A DNA stretch of 64,000 bases from Costus lasius (taxonomy: Eukaryota > Streptophyta > Magnoliopsida > Zingiberales > Costaceae), in contig CM050449.1 in the NCBI GenBank assembly GCA_027563935.2, positions 79,639,178-79,703,177 of the forward strand. The letters run 5' to 3'. The translations under genes and the position numbers were made by a program. This document shows positions 34,138-45,850 of this stretch, one piece after another (the stretch's first letter is position 1; each line of letters starts with the position of its first letter). The notes beneath the pieces were generated by a model that had not been told where the DNA came from, searched no databases, and saw only the letters and a program-made list of their open reading frames with translations.

Positions 34138-35906
34138 ATTGGTATCAGAGCAGGTTATGCATGAATCATGTGGTTGCTTTAAGTGATCCTTGTTTGCGCT
34201 TGCAATGTTTAGATCTATGTACATGCCGAATAAACTACATGCTAGTTTAAAACTCTTAGATGTAGGTTTATCTTTGAATTGCGCATGTATAATGTTATGG
34301 TAAGTGCTTGTTCATGTTTTGAAAAGGAAAAGCCTTATCTTGCGCACCCATTAGATCTAAAGCGTCTACTATAATCCCTTAGATGGGTTGGTAGGGTTGA
34401 AAGCATAATCTAAATAGATCCAAGTCTGATCAGACCATCTGACAGCTCAGATGGGTTGACCTGATAGCACCTATGCGCATGCACTGGGTGGCTATAGGTT
34501 GACTGCATCAAGGGCGTGTAACGAGGTCTGGTTGAGACAACCAATGAACACTCTTGAGTTAGGCCCGGGGTCACACCCGCTTGCCAAAACTCTTGAAGGT
34601 GGTTCAGCCCTTGGCGGATGCATGGTTGACCATTAGGTCAACTCGGGTCAGTTAGGACTCGGTGCATGCAAGGGCAGTGGATCTGACTAGATGTATGAGT
34701 GGATCCCTATCAATGGACCATTGTAAGGTTGTAGGACTGATAAGAAAATTAAAATTGATGCCAATGGGGTTTTTCAAAAATTTATTTTCTTTTAATTGGA
34801 TCACATGTGGAATGTTTGATGCCATGTGCTTGTTTATTTATTCTTATGTGGGCCGCCCATGTTAATTGTGTGCTGTGCTGGGGCCTGCGAGCCTGGGATT
34901 ATACTTGTAAGATAATATTATGGTGATCTGCGAATCACATTTTTTTTAATCTATTGTATAATTGACCTGCGAGTCAAAGCTTGTCTAGATAGATCAAATT
35001 GTATTTGATTAGACAAGAGCACAAATGCACACATCCCAAAGGGGCATTCAGCTGGTGGCGCACCTGAGGTGCTCTTGGCGCTAGGGCCCTGGGTTGGACC
35101 AGATGAGATGCAAATGGAGCTCAAGTGAAGACTTAAGTAAAATTAAGGTCTTACTTAGGGTTCATGGGCATTTACCACATAAGATCAGCATGCTTTCTTT
35201 TATTGCTTATTGCTTATATAAGTAGAATTGCATGTGTTTATCTTCTGCTATCACCATAGGACTTGCATGATAGTCAAGAAGATAAAAGACCGTTAAAATC
35301 CAACGCTAACATATCAAGCTCGTAAGCCTTCTGACGCGAAACCTCACCGTTCTGACTATCGTTGGAGCCGTGTTGTACCCACTCAGTGGGCACGTCCATC
35401 TATCTTCAGACGGTGCTGGATTTCACCTGCGTGTTACAGAGTAGGGATTTATCCCTGCTCGTTGCTCAGCATAGCACGTGGTGGTCCAGGGAGTAGGTCG
35501 GGTCAGCTTGACCATGTAGGCTACATATGTGGCGCATATGGTAGCACATGGAGGCAGCCATCTGAGGGATCAGAGACTGTGTTGTACCAACTCAGTTGGC
35601 ACAGTCTGCTGGATTGCCCAGATGAAGGGGAATCGCACGGGTTGGCGATTGGCTGGGACAGCCTACCAGAAATTAGTGCTTGTCATCTTTGTGCATCTTA
35701 TCTCGCCTGAGCGGGACGCGAAGACCAAGTATGAAATCTGGATCCCATCTCACTAAAAGAGTGTTACTCTTTCGGACTGTTTACTGGATTTTTCAGTCAG
35801 ACAAAATAGTGAGAAAAGAATCTTTCTTAAGTCTTGGATTGATTCTGAACATTGATACTGACCTTGCTGTTCTTGCTTGTTGTAGATTCCTGCAGCAACG
35901 AACACC
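34138..35906 (+). other. Untranslated leader of A6
   Basis: A diverged version of the A5 leader. It keeps the three CTGCGA-loop hairpins (34882-34893, 34923-34938, 34962-34977), the long hairpin with a different inner stem (ATCAAAT/ATTTGAT), the paired hairpins (35369-35394, 35575-35606) and the three-way junction (35749-35813) with a compensatory change in arm 2. No long frame is shared with other leaders. Confidence 0.85.
34140..34151 (+). promoter_or_regulatory. Primer-binding site of A6
   Basis: TGGTATCAGAGC, the initiator tRNA-Met complement, two bases inside the 5' LTR. Confidence 0.95.
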
Positions 35907-38139
35907 ATGAAATTCAATGTGCGATCCCTACTGGAAAGGGAGAAGTTTGCTGGGCCGAACTTCTCTGACTGGTTCGGACACCTTAAGATCGTTCTTAAGG
36001 CAGAGAGGAAACTGTATGTCCTCGAGACGGCGATACCGCCGCAGCCCGCTCCGAACGCCGCAAGGGCGGTTCGGGATGCCTACGAAAAGCACGTCAATGA
36101 TAGCATTGATGTCGCTTGCCTGATGCTAGCGTCTATGACGCCACCGCTGCAGCGTCAGCATGAGGATATGTCGGCTATAGAAATTATAGCGAACCTCAAG
36201 ATGCTGTATGCTGCACAGGCGAGGACAGAACGCTATAATCTGACGAAGCTCTTCTTTCAGAGCAAACTGGCTGAGGGGAGCCCAGTGGGAGCTCACGTGC
36301 TCAAGATGATTGGGCACAAGGAGGCTCTAGAGAAACTGGGGCATACCGTCAACCAGGAGCTTGCTGTAGATATTATTCTACAGTCTCTTCCGCCTTCTTT
36401 CGATGCGTTCATTATTAATTTTAATATGAACAAAATCGATTGTACGCCGGCAGAGCTGCTGAATATGCTCTTGACTACTGAGGAAACTCTGAAGGGAAAG
36501 CCTTCAACCTCTGTCTTAATGGTTCCTTCCAGGAACAAGAAGAAGGGGAAGAAGGGCAAGGCCCCTGTCAAGAACTACAGTAAGGCGCTGAAACAGAAGG
36601 TGAAGCGGTCGAAGGACAACAGGTGTTTCCACTGTGGCCAGCTAGGTCACTGGAAAAAGGACTGTAAAGCGCTCCAAGGAGATAAGAGGGGAAGCATCGC
36701 TTCTGGCTCAGGTATATATGTGACTGAGGTCATGTTATCTTCTTCTACCATTTCATGGGTGTTGGACACCGCATGTGGAGTTCACATTTGTTCAAATGTG
36801 CAGGAACTCAAGAGAAGAAGGCAGGTGGGACAGCATGAGGTAGACCTACGCGTTGGAAACGGGGCACGGGTTGCTGCTGTTGCTGTAGGAGACTATTTCA
36901 TTTCTTTACCATCTGGCATTGTATTAGAATTAAACAATTGTTATTTTGTACCCAGTATTACCAAGAATATTATCTCTATTCCTGCTCTTGTCAGGAAAGG
37001 ATTTGCCTTTGAATGCAAGATTTCAAAGTGTGTTTTATCTTATGATAATATTGTGTATGCAACTGGTTCAATTAACAATGGGTTATTCATGTTGGACATG
37101 GAAAATTCTGTACAAAACATTGATAATAAGAAAGCCAAGTATGCTGATGACAGCACCTTGCTTTGGCATAGTCGTTTAGGCCATATAAACGAGAAGCGCA
37201 TTAAGCGGTTGCATGATCATGGACTGCTGGGATCATTCTCCTGCGAGGAGATTAATACATGCAAAGCTTGTTTGATGGGTAAAATGACGAAGTCACCTTT
37301 TCCTCACAAAGGTCAAAGGGCTTCAGGTTTACTGGACCTTATACACAGTGATGTGTGTGGGCCATTTAGTAAACATGCCAGAGGTGGCTATCTGTACTTC
37401 ATTGCCTTTACTGATGATTTCAGTAGGTATGGGTATGTCTATCTAATGAGACATAAAAGTGAATCTTTTGACAAGTTCAAAGAGTTCAAAAATGAAGTAC
37501 AAAATCAGCTAGGCCGAAATATCAAGGCACTTCGTTCTGATCGAGGTGGTGAATACCTAAGTCGAGAATTTACTGACTATCTAAAGGAGTATGGGATTAT
37601 CTCACAGCTCACTCCGCCAGGAACACCGCAATGGAATGGTGTGTCCGAGAGGAGAAATAGAACGTTACTTGATATGGTTCGTTCTATGATGAGTCAGGCT
37701 ACTCTTCCATATTCCTTTTGGGGTTTTGCACTGGAAACAGCTGCAAAGGTACTAAACCGAGTGCCATCCAAGGCAGTTTCAAAGACGCCATATGAGTTAT
37801 GGTATGGGAAACAGCCTAGCTTGACATTTATCAGGATCTGGGGTTGCGAGGCTTATGTCAAAAAGCTCGCCTCTGGGAAACTGGAGAGCAGATCTGAGAA
37901 ATGTATCTTTGTCGGTTACCCTAAGGAAACTAAGGGTTATTATTTCTACGATCCCAAAGAGAACAAGGTATTTGTTGCTCGGACGGCCATATTTCTTGAG
38001 AAGGAGTTTCTTCTGCAAGAGGCCAGTGGGAGAGAAATAAAGCTGGATGAGAATCCAGAGGAAGGACAAAGTAGTCGAGCGCAGTTGGATGAGCCTGAGC
38101 CGGTTATTGAACAACCTGAGGCTCAGATATCACGGGAAC
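35907..38139 (+). pseudogene. A6 gag-pol, N-terminal part (gag to end of integrase)
   Basis: A family A polyprotein in frame from its ATG to the A7 insertion, 744 codons. Gag, CCHC zinc knuckle, DTA protease site, HHCC region and the integrase D, D35E residues are all present. The frame breaks in the acidic linker between integrase and reverse transcriptase, where A7 adds ten alien residues and then a stop. The frame resumes correctly at 39882. Apart from A7 it looks undamaged. Confidence 0.93.
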
Positions 38140-39876
38140 TGTTGGTCCCCTTTCATGAGGGAGCGAATCCCTAATAGGTCCCCTTCAAGGGGGAGCGCAA
38201 AGAGGGTGAAACCCTAAAGGGGCGCATATCACCCTTTCATAGCGGAAGCAAGGGTTTCCATGGATCGTTTGAAGAATCATATGATCAACATGTTAACGAT
38301 ATGCAAGTATGAATGGAAGATCATACCATAGCCATTGTGTGAGACGTATCTTGGAGTCAAGAGAACAAAAGAGGTCTCCTCCTTGTCGTCGCACACAAGA
38401 TGATCAACGGCCACTTCTTTGAGATCCTTGTGCTAGCAAGGTTCTTCAAAGCACTTGTCGTATGGAAGGGATGATGAACCTCCTTTTTGGCCGAGAGCTC
38501 TTCCTGCCCAACCTCTCCTTCTCGTCGTCTACCACACCTCAACGAAAGTCCAAAGCGTTGAAGAGAAGAGAGCAAACGCATATACGTTTAGGCGTTGAAG
38601 TGAAACCGGCCTTGATGACTTTCCATAAATGGAAGCTCATCAAGCATTGCGCTCAAGCCAACCCAAACGCATTTTAGCATTGAACCATGCGTTCACAATT
38701 GTGAACCGGTTCAAGCTAAAAACATTCCAATCGACTTTGGTTCATGAACCAAACCGAAATAGCTCAAGCCATGTGGTCTAGACCATATCAAACCCTAGGG
38801 TTTCAGATCTGACCGTTCATCTCACGATGCTCTTGATCTCACCGATCTAGCATCCATACTCTCGATCGTAGCTTACCGATCTAAGGTCTTCACCAATCAA
38901 ACATGATCAGACCAGATCTCACATACGATCAGAGTTCAAAACCCCTTAAACTGAACTCAAAGAATTCAGTTCACACGATCTGACTTAAGTAAGCCATATC
39001 ATCAAATTGTGCGACCCTAAGGGTTTCCTTTAAATGTCGGTAACGATAACTTACGTTATCACGATCAGTGAGGGGTATCTAGCAACACATCACTGTCTCC
39101 CGATATAAAGGAAAGAGTCTTCCAAGACTACTCCCAAACCATAGCACAAGTGTGAATCATTTCACAAGGCATGCATGTTTCCTTTGCCACTGGATGTTCT
39201 TATTGGACTAGCATGTCAAGCCTGTAACTCCAATACGATGAGCATGATTAGATCAGATGAACATAGTCATCTGGGTATGGCCATACACTATCTCAATCAT
39301 CTCATATAGGGGGCCCTTCAGAACATCACACTCCTTGAACAAGGAGATGGCAATCCTTTATCTATCACTAGTGCCCTAACCTGACTCATGCTCACCATCC
39401 AAGATAGTCTATAATCATTATATTTCAAATGATATTGAACTACCTCAAAACAATGACAATCATCATTTAGACACACAAGTGATCTCAAGTCAAAGGAAAT
39501 GTGCCACTTGCTGCTTACAAGGATTATTCACATTGTGACAAGCAATGTAATATCCCAGTAGGGTCTGTCCAGTACATCCAATGTACCCATGAGTCTACAT
39601 CTTATTCCATGCTCGAAGCATCCTATAAGATTAGCACTCATATTAGTCTCAATCATATCAAGGCTGTCTCATGTTCACCAAGATATCTCGACTAAGGACA
39701 TAGAGCATGTCAGCCAAGCTGAACAGCTTTGAGACATTATTCAGTAGTACACTTATTACAGCAGACAAGGTAACAACCTGAATAATAACCATGCCTATAT
39801 AAACACAAAAGTTTATTACATGATACTTATACAATCCCAAGGCCTCAAACATTAGCCTTAAGGGCATACCCTAACA
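38140..39876 (-). mobile_element. Solo LTR A7 of family A
   Basis: A 1737-bp minus-strand LTR with no internal region, flanked by TSD GGAAC (38135-38139 and 39877-39881). On the minus strand it starts TGTTAGGGTATGCCC and ends GGGGACCAACA. It was formed by recombination between the two LTRs of a full element after insertion in A6. The GNRA hairpin is at 39045-39060 (loop GTAA on the minus strand). Confidence 0.95.
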
Positions 39877-39881
39877 GGAAC

Positions 39882-41524
39882 CGCGAAGATCGGGAAGGAT
39901 CCGTCGACAGCCTGAGCGCTATGACGGAGTCTACATCATTAACAATGATGAACCCCTTACTTATGCGGATGCGGTCAGTGGACCGGAGTCAGCTAGATGG
40001 CTTGAAGCTATGCGAGCCGAAATGGACTCCATGTCAGATAACCAAGTCTGGGATTTGGTTGATCCGCCTCCGGGAGTAATCCCTATAGGCTGTAAATGGA
40101 TCTTCAAGAAGAAGATTGACATGGATGGTAACGTGGTTACCTATAAAGGCAGGCTAGTTGCGAAAGGTTTCAAACAAATCTACGGGATAGATTATGATGA
40201 AACTTTCTCTCCTGTAGCCATGTTTAAGTCTATTCGGATTCTTTTCGCGATAGCTGCATATTACGACTATGAGATCTGGCAGATGGATGTGAAGACAGCT
40301 TTCCTTAATGGAAATCTGGATGAGGATGTGTATATGACACAACCTGAGGGTTTCACTAATCCATCAGATCGTCATAAGATATGCAAGTTAAAGAAGTCCA
40401 TTTATGGACTTAAGCAAGCATCAAGAAGCTGGAATATTCGTTTTGATGAATCAATCTCTGAGTTTGGTTTCATCAAGAACGAGGATGACCCGTGTGTATA
40501 TAAGAGGTTTAGTGGGAGCGTGATTACATTCCTAATCCTCTACGTCGATGATATCTTGATCATTGGAAATGATATTCCTGAACTGCATGCGGTTAAAGCA
40601 TGGTTAGGAAAATGTTTCCAGATGAAAGATCTAGGAGAAGCAGCCTATGTATTAGGTGTGAAGATCTACCGGGATAGATCTAAGAGGCTTCTCGGGCTAT
40701 GCCAGAGTACTTACATCGATAAAGTCCTGGAGAGATTCCATTTAGAAAATTCTAAACGTGGATATCTTCCAGTCAGACATGGTCTGAGTCTTTCAAAGAG
40801 TCAGTGTCCACAAACACAGACTGAGAAAGATGAAATGGACAATAGGCCTTATGCTTCGGCTATTGGGTCCATTATGTATGCGATGTTGTGTACTCGCCCA
40901 GACGTCGCTTACGGGTTAAGCGTGACCAGTCGGTTCCAAAGTAATCCAGGTGTGGCGCACTGGATTGCGGTCAAGAACATCTTAAAATATCTGCGGAGGA
41001 CCAAAGATATGTTCTTGTTATATGGTGGTCAGGAAGAACTCAGTATAGAGGGATATACTGACGCTTCGTTCCAGTCGGACCAGGATGATTTCCGATCGCA
41101 ATCAGGCTATATTTTTAGCTTGAATGGTGGAGCAGTGGTGTGGAAGAGTTTCAAACAGTCAACTGTTGCTGATTCCACAACAGAAGCCGAGTATGTTGCA
41201 GCCTCGGAAGCATCCAAGGAGGCAGTGTGGATTCGTAAGTTCGTGAGAGAACTTGGTGTCGTTCCTTCGAGTGCTGATCCTTTGGTTATCTTCTGTGATA
41301 ACACTGGAGCCATCGCACAAGCAAAGGAACCACGGTCGCACCAGAAGTCCAAGCACATACAGAGACGGTTTCACTTGATCCGGGAGATCATTGATCGAGG
41401 CGAGATCAAAATTTGCAAGGTTCATACAGATGACAATCTGGCAGACCCGCTTACCAAGCCTCTGGCGCAGCAGAAGCATGAGAAGCACTGTAATAATATG
41501 GGTTTGAGATTTCTCAACCATTAG
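39882..41524 (+). pseudogene. A6 gag-pol, C-terminal part (reverse transcriptase and RNase H)
   Basis: Continuation of the A6 frame after A7 and its duplicated GGAAC. It holds the copia reverse transcriptase with its YVDD box and the RNase H with DAS and TEAEY motifs, and ends at the same residue as the A5 polyprotein. The longest piece with its own Met begins at 40010 (504 aa). It is joined in frame to the part ending at 38139, so the only visible defect in A6 is the solo LTR. Confidence 0.93.
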
Positions 41525-41544
41525 ATTAAGTGCAAGTGGGAGAT

Positions 41545-43259
41545 TGTTGGGGTATGCCCTTAAGGCTAATGTTTGAGGCCTTTGGGATTGTATAAGTATC
41601 ATGTAATAAACTTTTGTGTTTATAAAGGCATGGTTATTATTCAGGTTGTTACCTTGTCTGCTGTAATAAGTGTACTACTGAATAATGTCTCAAAGCTGTT
41701 CAGCTTGGCTGACATGCTCTATGTCCTAGTCGAGATATCTTGGTGAACATGAGACAGCCTTGATATGATTGAGACTAATATGAGTGCTAATCTTATAGGA
41801 TGCTTCGAGCATGGAATAAGATGTAGACTCATGGGTACATTGGATGTACTGGACAGACCCTACTAGGATATTCCATTGCTTGTCACAATGTGAATATTCC
41901 TTGTAAGCACTAAGTGGCACATGTCCTCTGACTTGAGATCATTTGTGTTTCTAAATGATGATTGTCATTGTCTTGAGGTAGTTCAATATCATTTGAAACA
42001 TAATGATTATAGACTATCTTGGATGGTGAGCTTGAATCATGTTAGGGCACTAGTGATAGACATAGGATTGCCGTCTCCTTGTTTAAGGAGTGTGATGTTC
42101 TAAAGGGCCCCCCTTATATGAGATGATTGAGAAAGTGTATGGCCATACCCAGATGACTATGTTGATCTGATCTAATCATGCTCATTGTATTGGAGTAACA
42201 AGCTTGACTCGCTTGTCCAATAAGAACATCCAGTGGCAAAGGATGCTTGTATGCCTTGTGATGTTGATTCACCTTGTGCTGTGATTTGGGTGTAGTCTTG
42301 GAAGACTCTTTCCTTTATATCGGGAGACAGTGATGTGTTGCTAGATACCCCTCACTGATTGTGATAACGAGAATTATCGTTACCGACATTTAAAGGAAAC
42401 CCTTAGGGTCGCACAATTTGTTGATATGGCTTACTTGAGTCAGATCGTGTGGACTGGATTGTTTTGATTCAGTTTAAAGGAGTTTAAACTCTGATTGTAA
42501 GTGAGATCCAGTCTGATCATGTTTGATTGATTAGGGCTTGAGATCGGTAAGCTTCGATCGAGAGTGTGGATGCTAGATCGGTGAGATCAAGAGCATCATG
42601 AGATGTACGGTTAGATCTTGAATCTTCATGGTTCATAGAGATTTAGACCATGGCTTGGGTTGGTTCTTTTGGTCTTTGGACCAATTGGAATTGAACCGAA
42701 TTCAATTGATCCGGTTCACATTTGTGTTCGATTGGTTCAATTGAATTGGCGTTGGGGATAAGTTCACAAGACATGAACGCATGTCTTGATGACTTTCCTT
42801 AATGGGAAGTCTTGAAAACGCCTAACGCCAAATAACGCAAAAGCTTAATGTTCCTTGTGTCTTTCGAAGCTCTCTCTCGTGGGTGGTGTGTGGACGATCC
42901 TGGAGAAGAGCTCTCGGCGACAAGGAAGAACATCTCATCTCCTCAACACCAAAGGGCACCTTGGCAATTGTTGCTAGCACATCAAGTTGCGCAAGAAGTA
43001 AGCCTTCATCCTTTGTGTGTGTCTTCTTTGGAGGAGAGCCCTCTTCGGCCTCTAGCTTCCAAGCCGCCACCCTTACATGGCTATGGTAAAAGATCTCAAA
43101 CTTGATCTTTGGTTAATTATAAAGTTGATCATTTACATGAGTTCATGCAAACGATTTTATTGAAACTCTAGAAGAATACATTTCCGCATGTTCTAGGGTT
43201 TGCCCCCCTCTTGAAAGGGGTTTTTCATGCTTGCGCTCCCCCTTGAAGGGGACCCTTCA
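41545..43259 (+). repeat. 3' LTR of A6
   Basis: 1715 bp, preceded by the purine tract AAGTGGGAGAT and followed by TSD GCTAC. One base shorter than the 5' LTR (CCTAG versus CCTTAG near 41727). The hairpin at 42363-42378 has a C-A mismatch at its closing pair, unlike the 5' LTR. Confidence 0.95.
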
Positions 43260-43264
43260 GCTAC

Positions 43265-45821
43265 AGTGTTCTCTAAGATTGATCTGAGATCAGGGTATTA
43301 TCAGCTTAGAGTCAAGGATGAGGATATATTTAAGACTGCTTTCAGGACCAGGTATGGGCATTTCGAATTCTTAGTTATGCCATTTGGACTGACGAATGCA
43401 CCTGCTGTCTTCATGGATTTGATGAACAGGGTATTCCATGAGTTGCTTGACTCTTGTGTGGTGGTCTTTATAGACGATATATTGGTGTACTCTCAGACTA
43501 CCTCAGATCATGTCAGTGATTTGCGCAGAGTACTCGAGATCTTGAGGAAGAACCGATTATATGCCAAGGCTAGTAAGTGTGAGTTCTGGCTAGAGAAGAT
43601 CAGTTTTCTGGGTCATGTGATTTCTGGTCAGGGGGTGTCTGTGGATCCAGTTAAAGTGCAAGCTGTCCTTAATTGGGGAAGACCGACTAGTGCTACTGAG
43701 ATCAGGAGTTTCCTGGGTTTAGCAGGTTACTACCGGAGATTTGTTGAGGGGTTCTCCAAGCTGGCGGGTCCTTTAACTAAATTAACCAGAAAGGAGGCTA
43801 AGTTTATTTGGGATGACAAGTGTGAAGAGAGCTTCCAAGAGCTGAAAAGGAGATTGACTAGTACACCGATCCTCATTATTCCTAGTGATGGGGAAAGGTT
43901 TACTGTATATACGGATGCTTCTGGCAAAGGGTTGGGTTGTGTCTTGATGCAGAAGGGTTCTGTAGTAGCCTATGCTTCGAGACAACTGAAGGAGTATGAA
44001 TTGAACTACCCTACTCATGACTTAGAGTTGGCGGCCGTAGTCTTTGCTTTGAAGATATGGCGTCACTATTTGTTGGGTCAGGAGTTTGATCTGTTCACTG
44101 ATCACCAGAGTCTCAAGTATATTTTCACTCAGAAGGACTTGAACATGAGACAGAGGAGATGGATGGAGTTGATCAAAGACTATGACTTCTCTATTCAGTA
44201 TCAGGCTGGAAAGGCCAATGTAGTGGCGGATGCTCTGAGCAGACATCCAGTTACTTCAGTAGCTGCTTTACGAGTCAGTGAGTGGCGGTTACTGCAGGAG
44301 TTCAGCGATCTCAGGATCAGTGTTACTCCTAGAGTTCAGTCGGGTTATGTGGCTTTTCTCAGAGTACAGTCTGCTTTGTTGCAGAAGGTCAGAGATCAGC
44401 AGTCTGTGGATCCGAGATTAGTTCAGATCAGGGATAGTCTGGTTGATGGCGCAGTTCAGGATTTTAGCCTGTCTGATGATGGTATTCTTCGGTTTCGTGG
44501 AAGGGTATGTGTCCCTGAGGAACCAAGCTTGAGGAAAGAAATATTGGAGGACAGCCATAACTCCAAATATTCTCTACATCCTGGTGTGACTAAGATGTAT
44601 CAGGACCTCAAGAAAAGTTTTTGGTGGCCGGGTATGAAGAAAGAAGTGTTTGATTTTGTCTCTAGGTGTTTAACCTGTCAGACTGTAAAGGCTGAACATC
44701 AGAAGCCTGGTGGTTTGTTGCAGTCTCTTCCTATTCCTGAGTGGAAGTGGGAATGCATCAGTATGGATTTTGTATGTGGTTTGCCCAGAACCAGATTGGG
44801 TCATGATGCTATTTGGGTGATTGTTGATAGACTCACCAAATCAGCCCATTTCCTTCCGATTAAAATGACTTATTCTTTAGAGAGACTGGCCAGATTGTAC
44901 ATTGATGAGATAGTCAGACTACATGGAGTGCCAGTTGATATTGTGTCTGATAGGGATTCTCAATTTCTGTCCAGATTTTGGAGGAGTTTACAGGAGGGTT
45001 TGGGTACTAAGTTGAGTTTTAGTACAGCATACCATCCTCAGTCTGATGGCCAGACAGAGCGTACTATACAGACTCTAGAAGATTTGTTGAGAGCCTATGT
45101 GGTTGATTGGAGTTCTGAGTGGAACCGGGATCTATCTTTGATAGAGTTCACTTATAATAATAGTTTCCACTCCAGTATTCAGATGGCTCCTTATGAGGCT
45201 TTATATGGGAGAAGGTGTAGGACTCCCTTGTGTTGGGAGGAAACTGGTGACAGGATGATTTTGAGATCTGATGCAGTTCAGGAGACTACTGATAAGGTCA
45301 GAGAGATACGGGATAAACTGAAAATTTCTCGGGACAGACAGAAGAGTTATGCTGATGACCGTCGTCGTTCCCTGGAGTTTATGGTAGGGGATCATGTTTT
45401 CTTAAAGGTATCACCTAATAAGGGTGTTATGAGGTTTGGCAAAAAGGGCAAGCTGAGCCCTAGGTTTGTAGGCCCTTTTGACATTATTGAGAGAATTGGT
45501 CCAGTGGCTTACCGGTTAGCTTTACCTCCTGCTTTGGATCATGTGCATAATGTATTCCATGTCTCTGCTTTGAGGAAATATCATCCTGATCCATCTCATG
45601 TGTTGGAGTTGGAACCTCTTCAGATTCAGAGTGATTTGACTTTTGAGGAAAGACCTCTCCGGATTGTGGATAGAAAAGATAAAGTCTTGAGGAACAAGAC
45701 TATACCTTTGGTAAAGGTTATCTGGGGAAATCAGACTGTTGAGGAGGCGACTTGGGAGACTGAAGCTGATATGAAGAAATTTTATGCTTACCTCTTTGAT
45801 GATATGGATTCTGAGCTTTAG
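43265..45821 (+). pseudogene. G pol, C-terminal part (RT, RNase H, integrase, chromodomain)
   Basis: Resumes in frame immediately after the second GCTAC. It has the rest of the reverse transcriptase with an FIDD catalytic box (about 68 residues in), RNase H (YTDAS and DHQSLK motifs), and an integrase zinc-finger region ending CLTC. The integrase core has its three acidic residues in the [15 protein letters not shown] and DGQTERT contexts, followed by a GPF-type motif (VGPFDII). The last ~60 residues, ending in an EEATWE motif, resemble the chromodomain of Tekay/Del chromoviruses, which directs integration to heterochromatin. No internal stop is seen. The apparent upstream start at 43227 lies in the A6 LTR and is an artefact. 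Confidence 0.92.
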
Positions 45822-45837
45822 AGGACTAAAGCTTTAT

Positions 45838-45850
45838 AAGGAGGGAGGAA
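45838..45850 (+). promoter_or_regulatory. Polypurine tract of G
   Basis: AAGGAGGGAGGAA immediately before the 3' LTR and 16 bases after the pol stop codon. Confidence 0.9.

Larger units (their letters stand above)
32422..43259 (+). mobile_element. Family A copia element A6, inserted in G and split by solo LTR A7
   Basis: A complete plus-strand element: 5' LTR (32422-34137), leader, gag-pol in two parts, purine tract and 3' LTR (41545-43259). TSD GCTAC is at 32417-32421 and 43260-43264. I count about four substitutions and one single-base deletion between its LTRs. The divergence is similar to that between the G LTRs, so G and A6 probably arrived close together in time. Confidence 0.95.

Noticed and set aside
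38140..38174. C-terminal residues added to the A6 frame
   Set aside because: They are read from solo LTR A7 and are not part of the polyprotein.
43227..43264. Apparent N-terminal extension of the G pol frame
   Set aside because: These codons lie in the A6 LTR and the duplicated GCTAC; the true G frame resumes at 43265.
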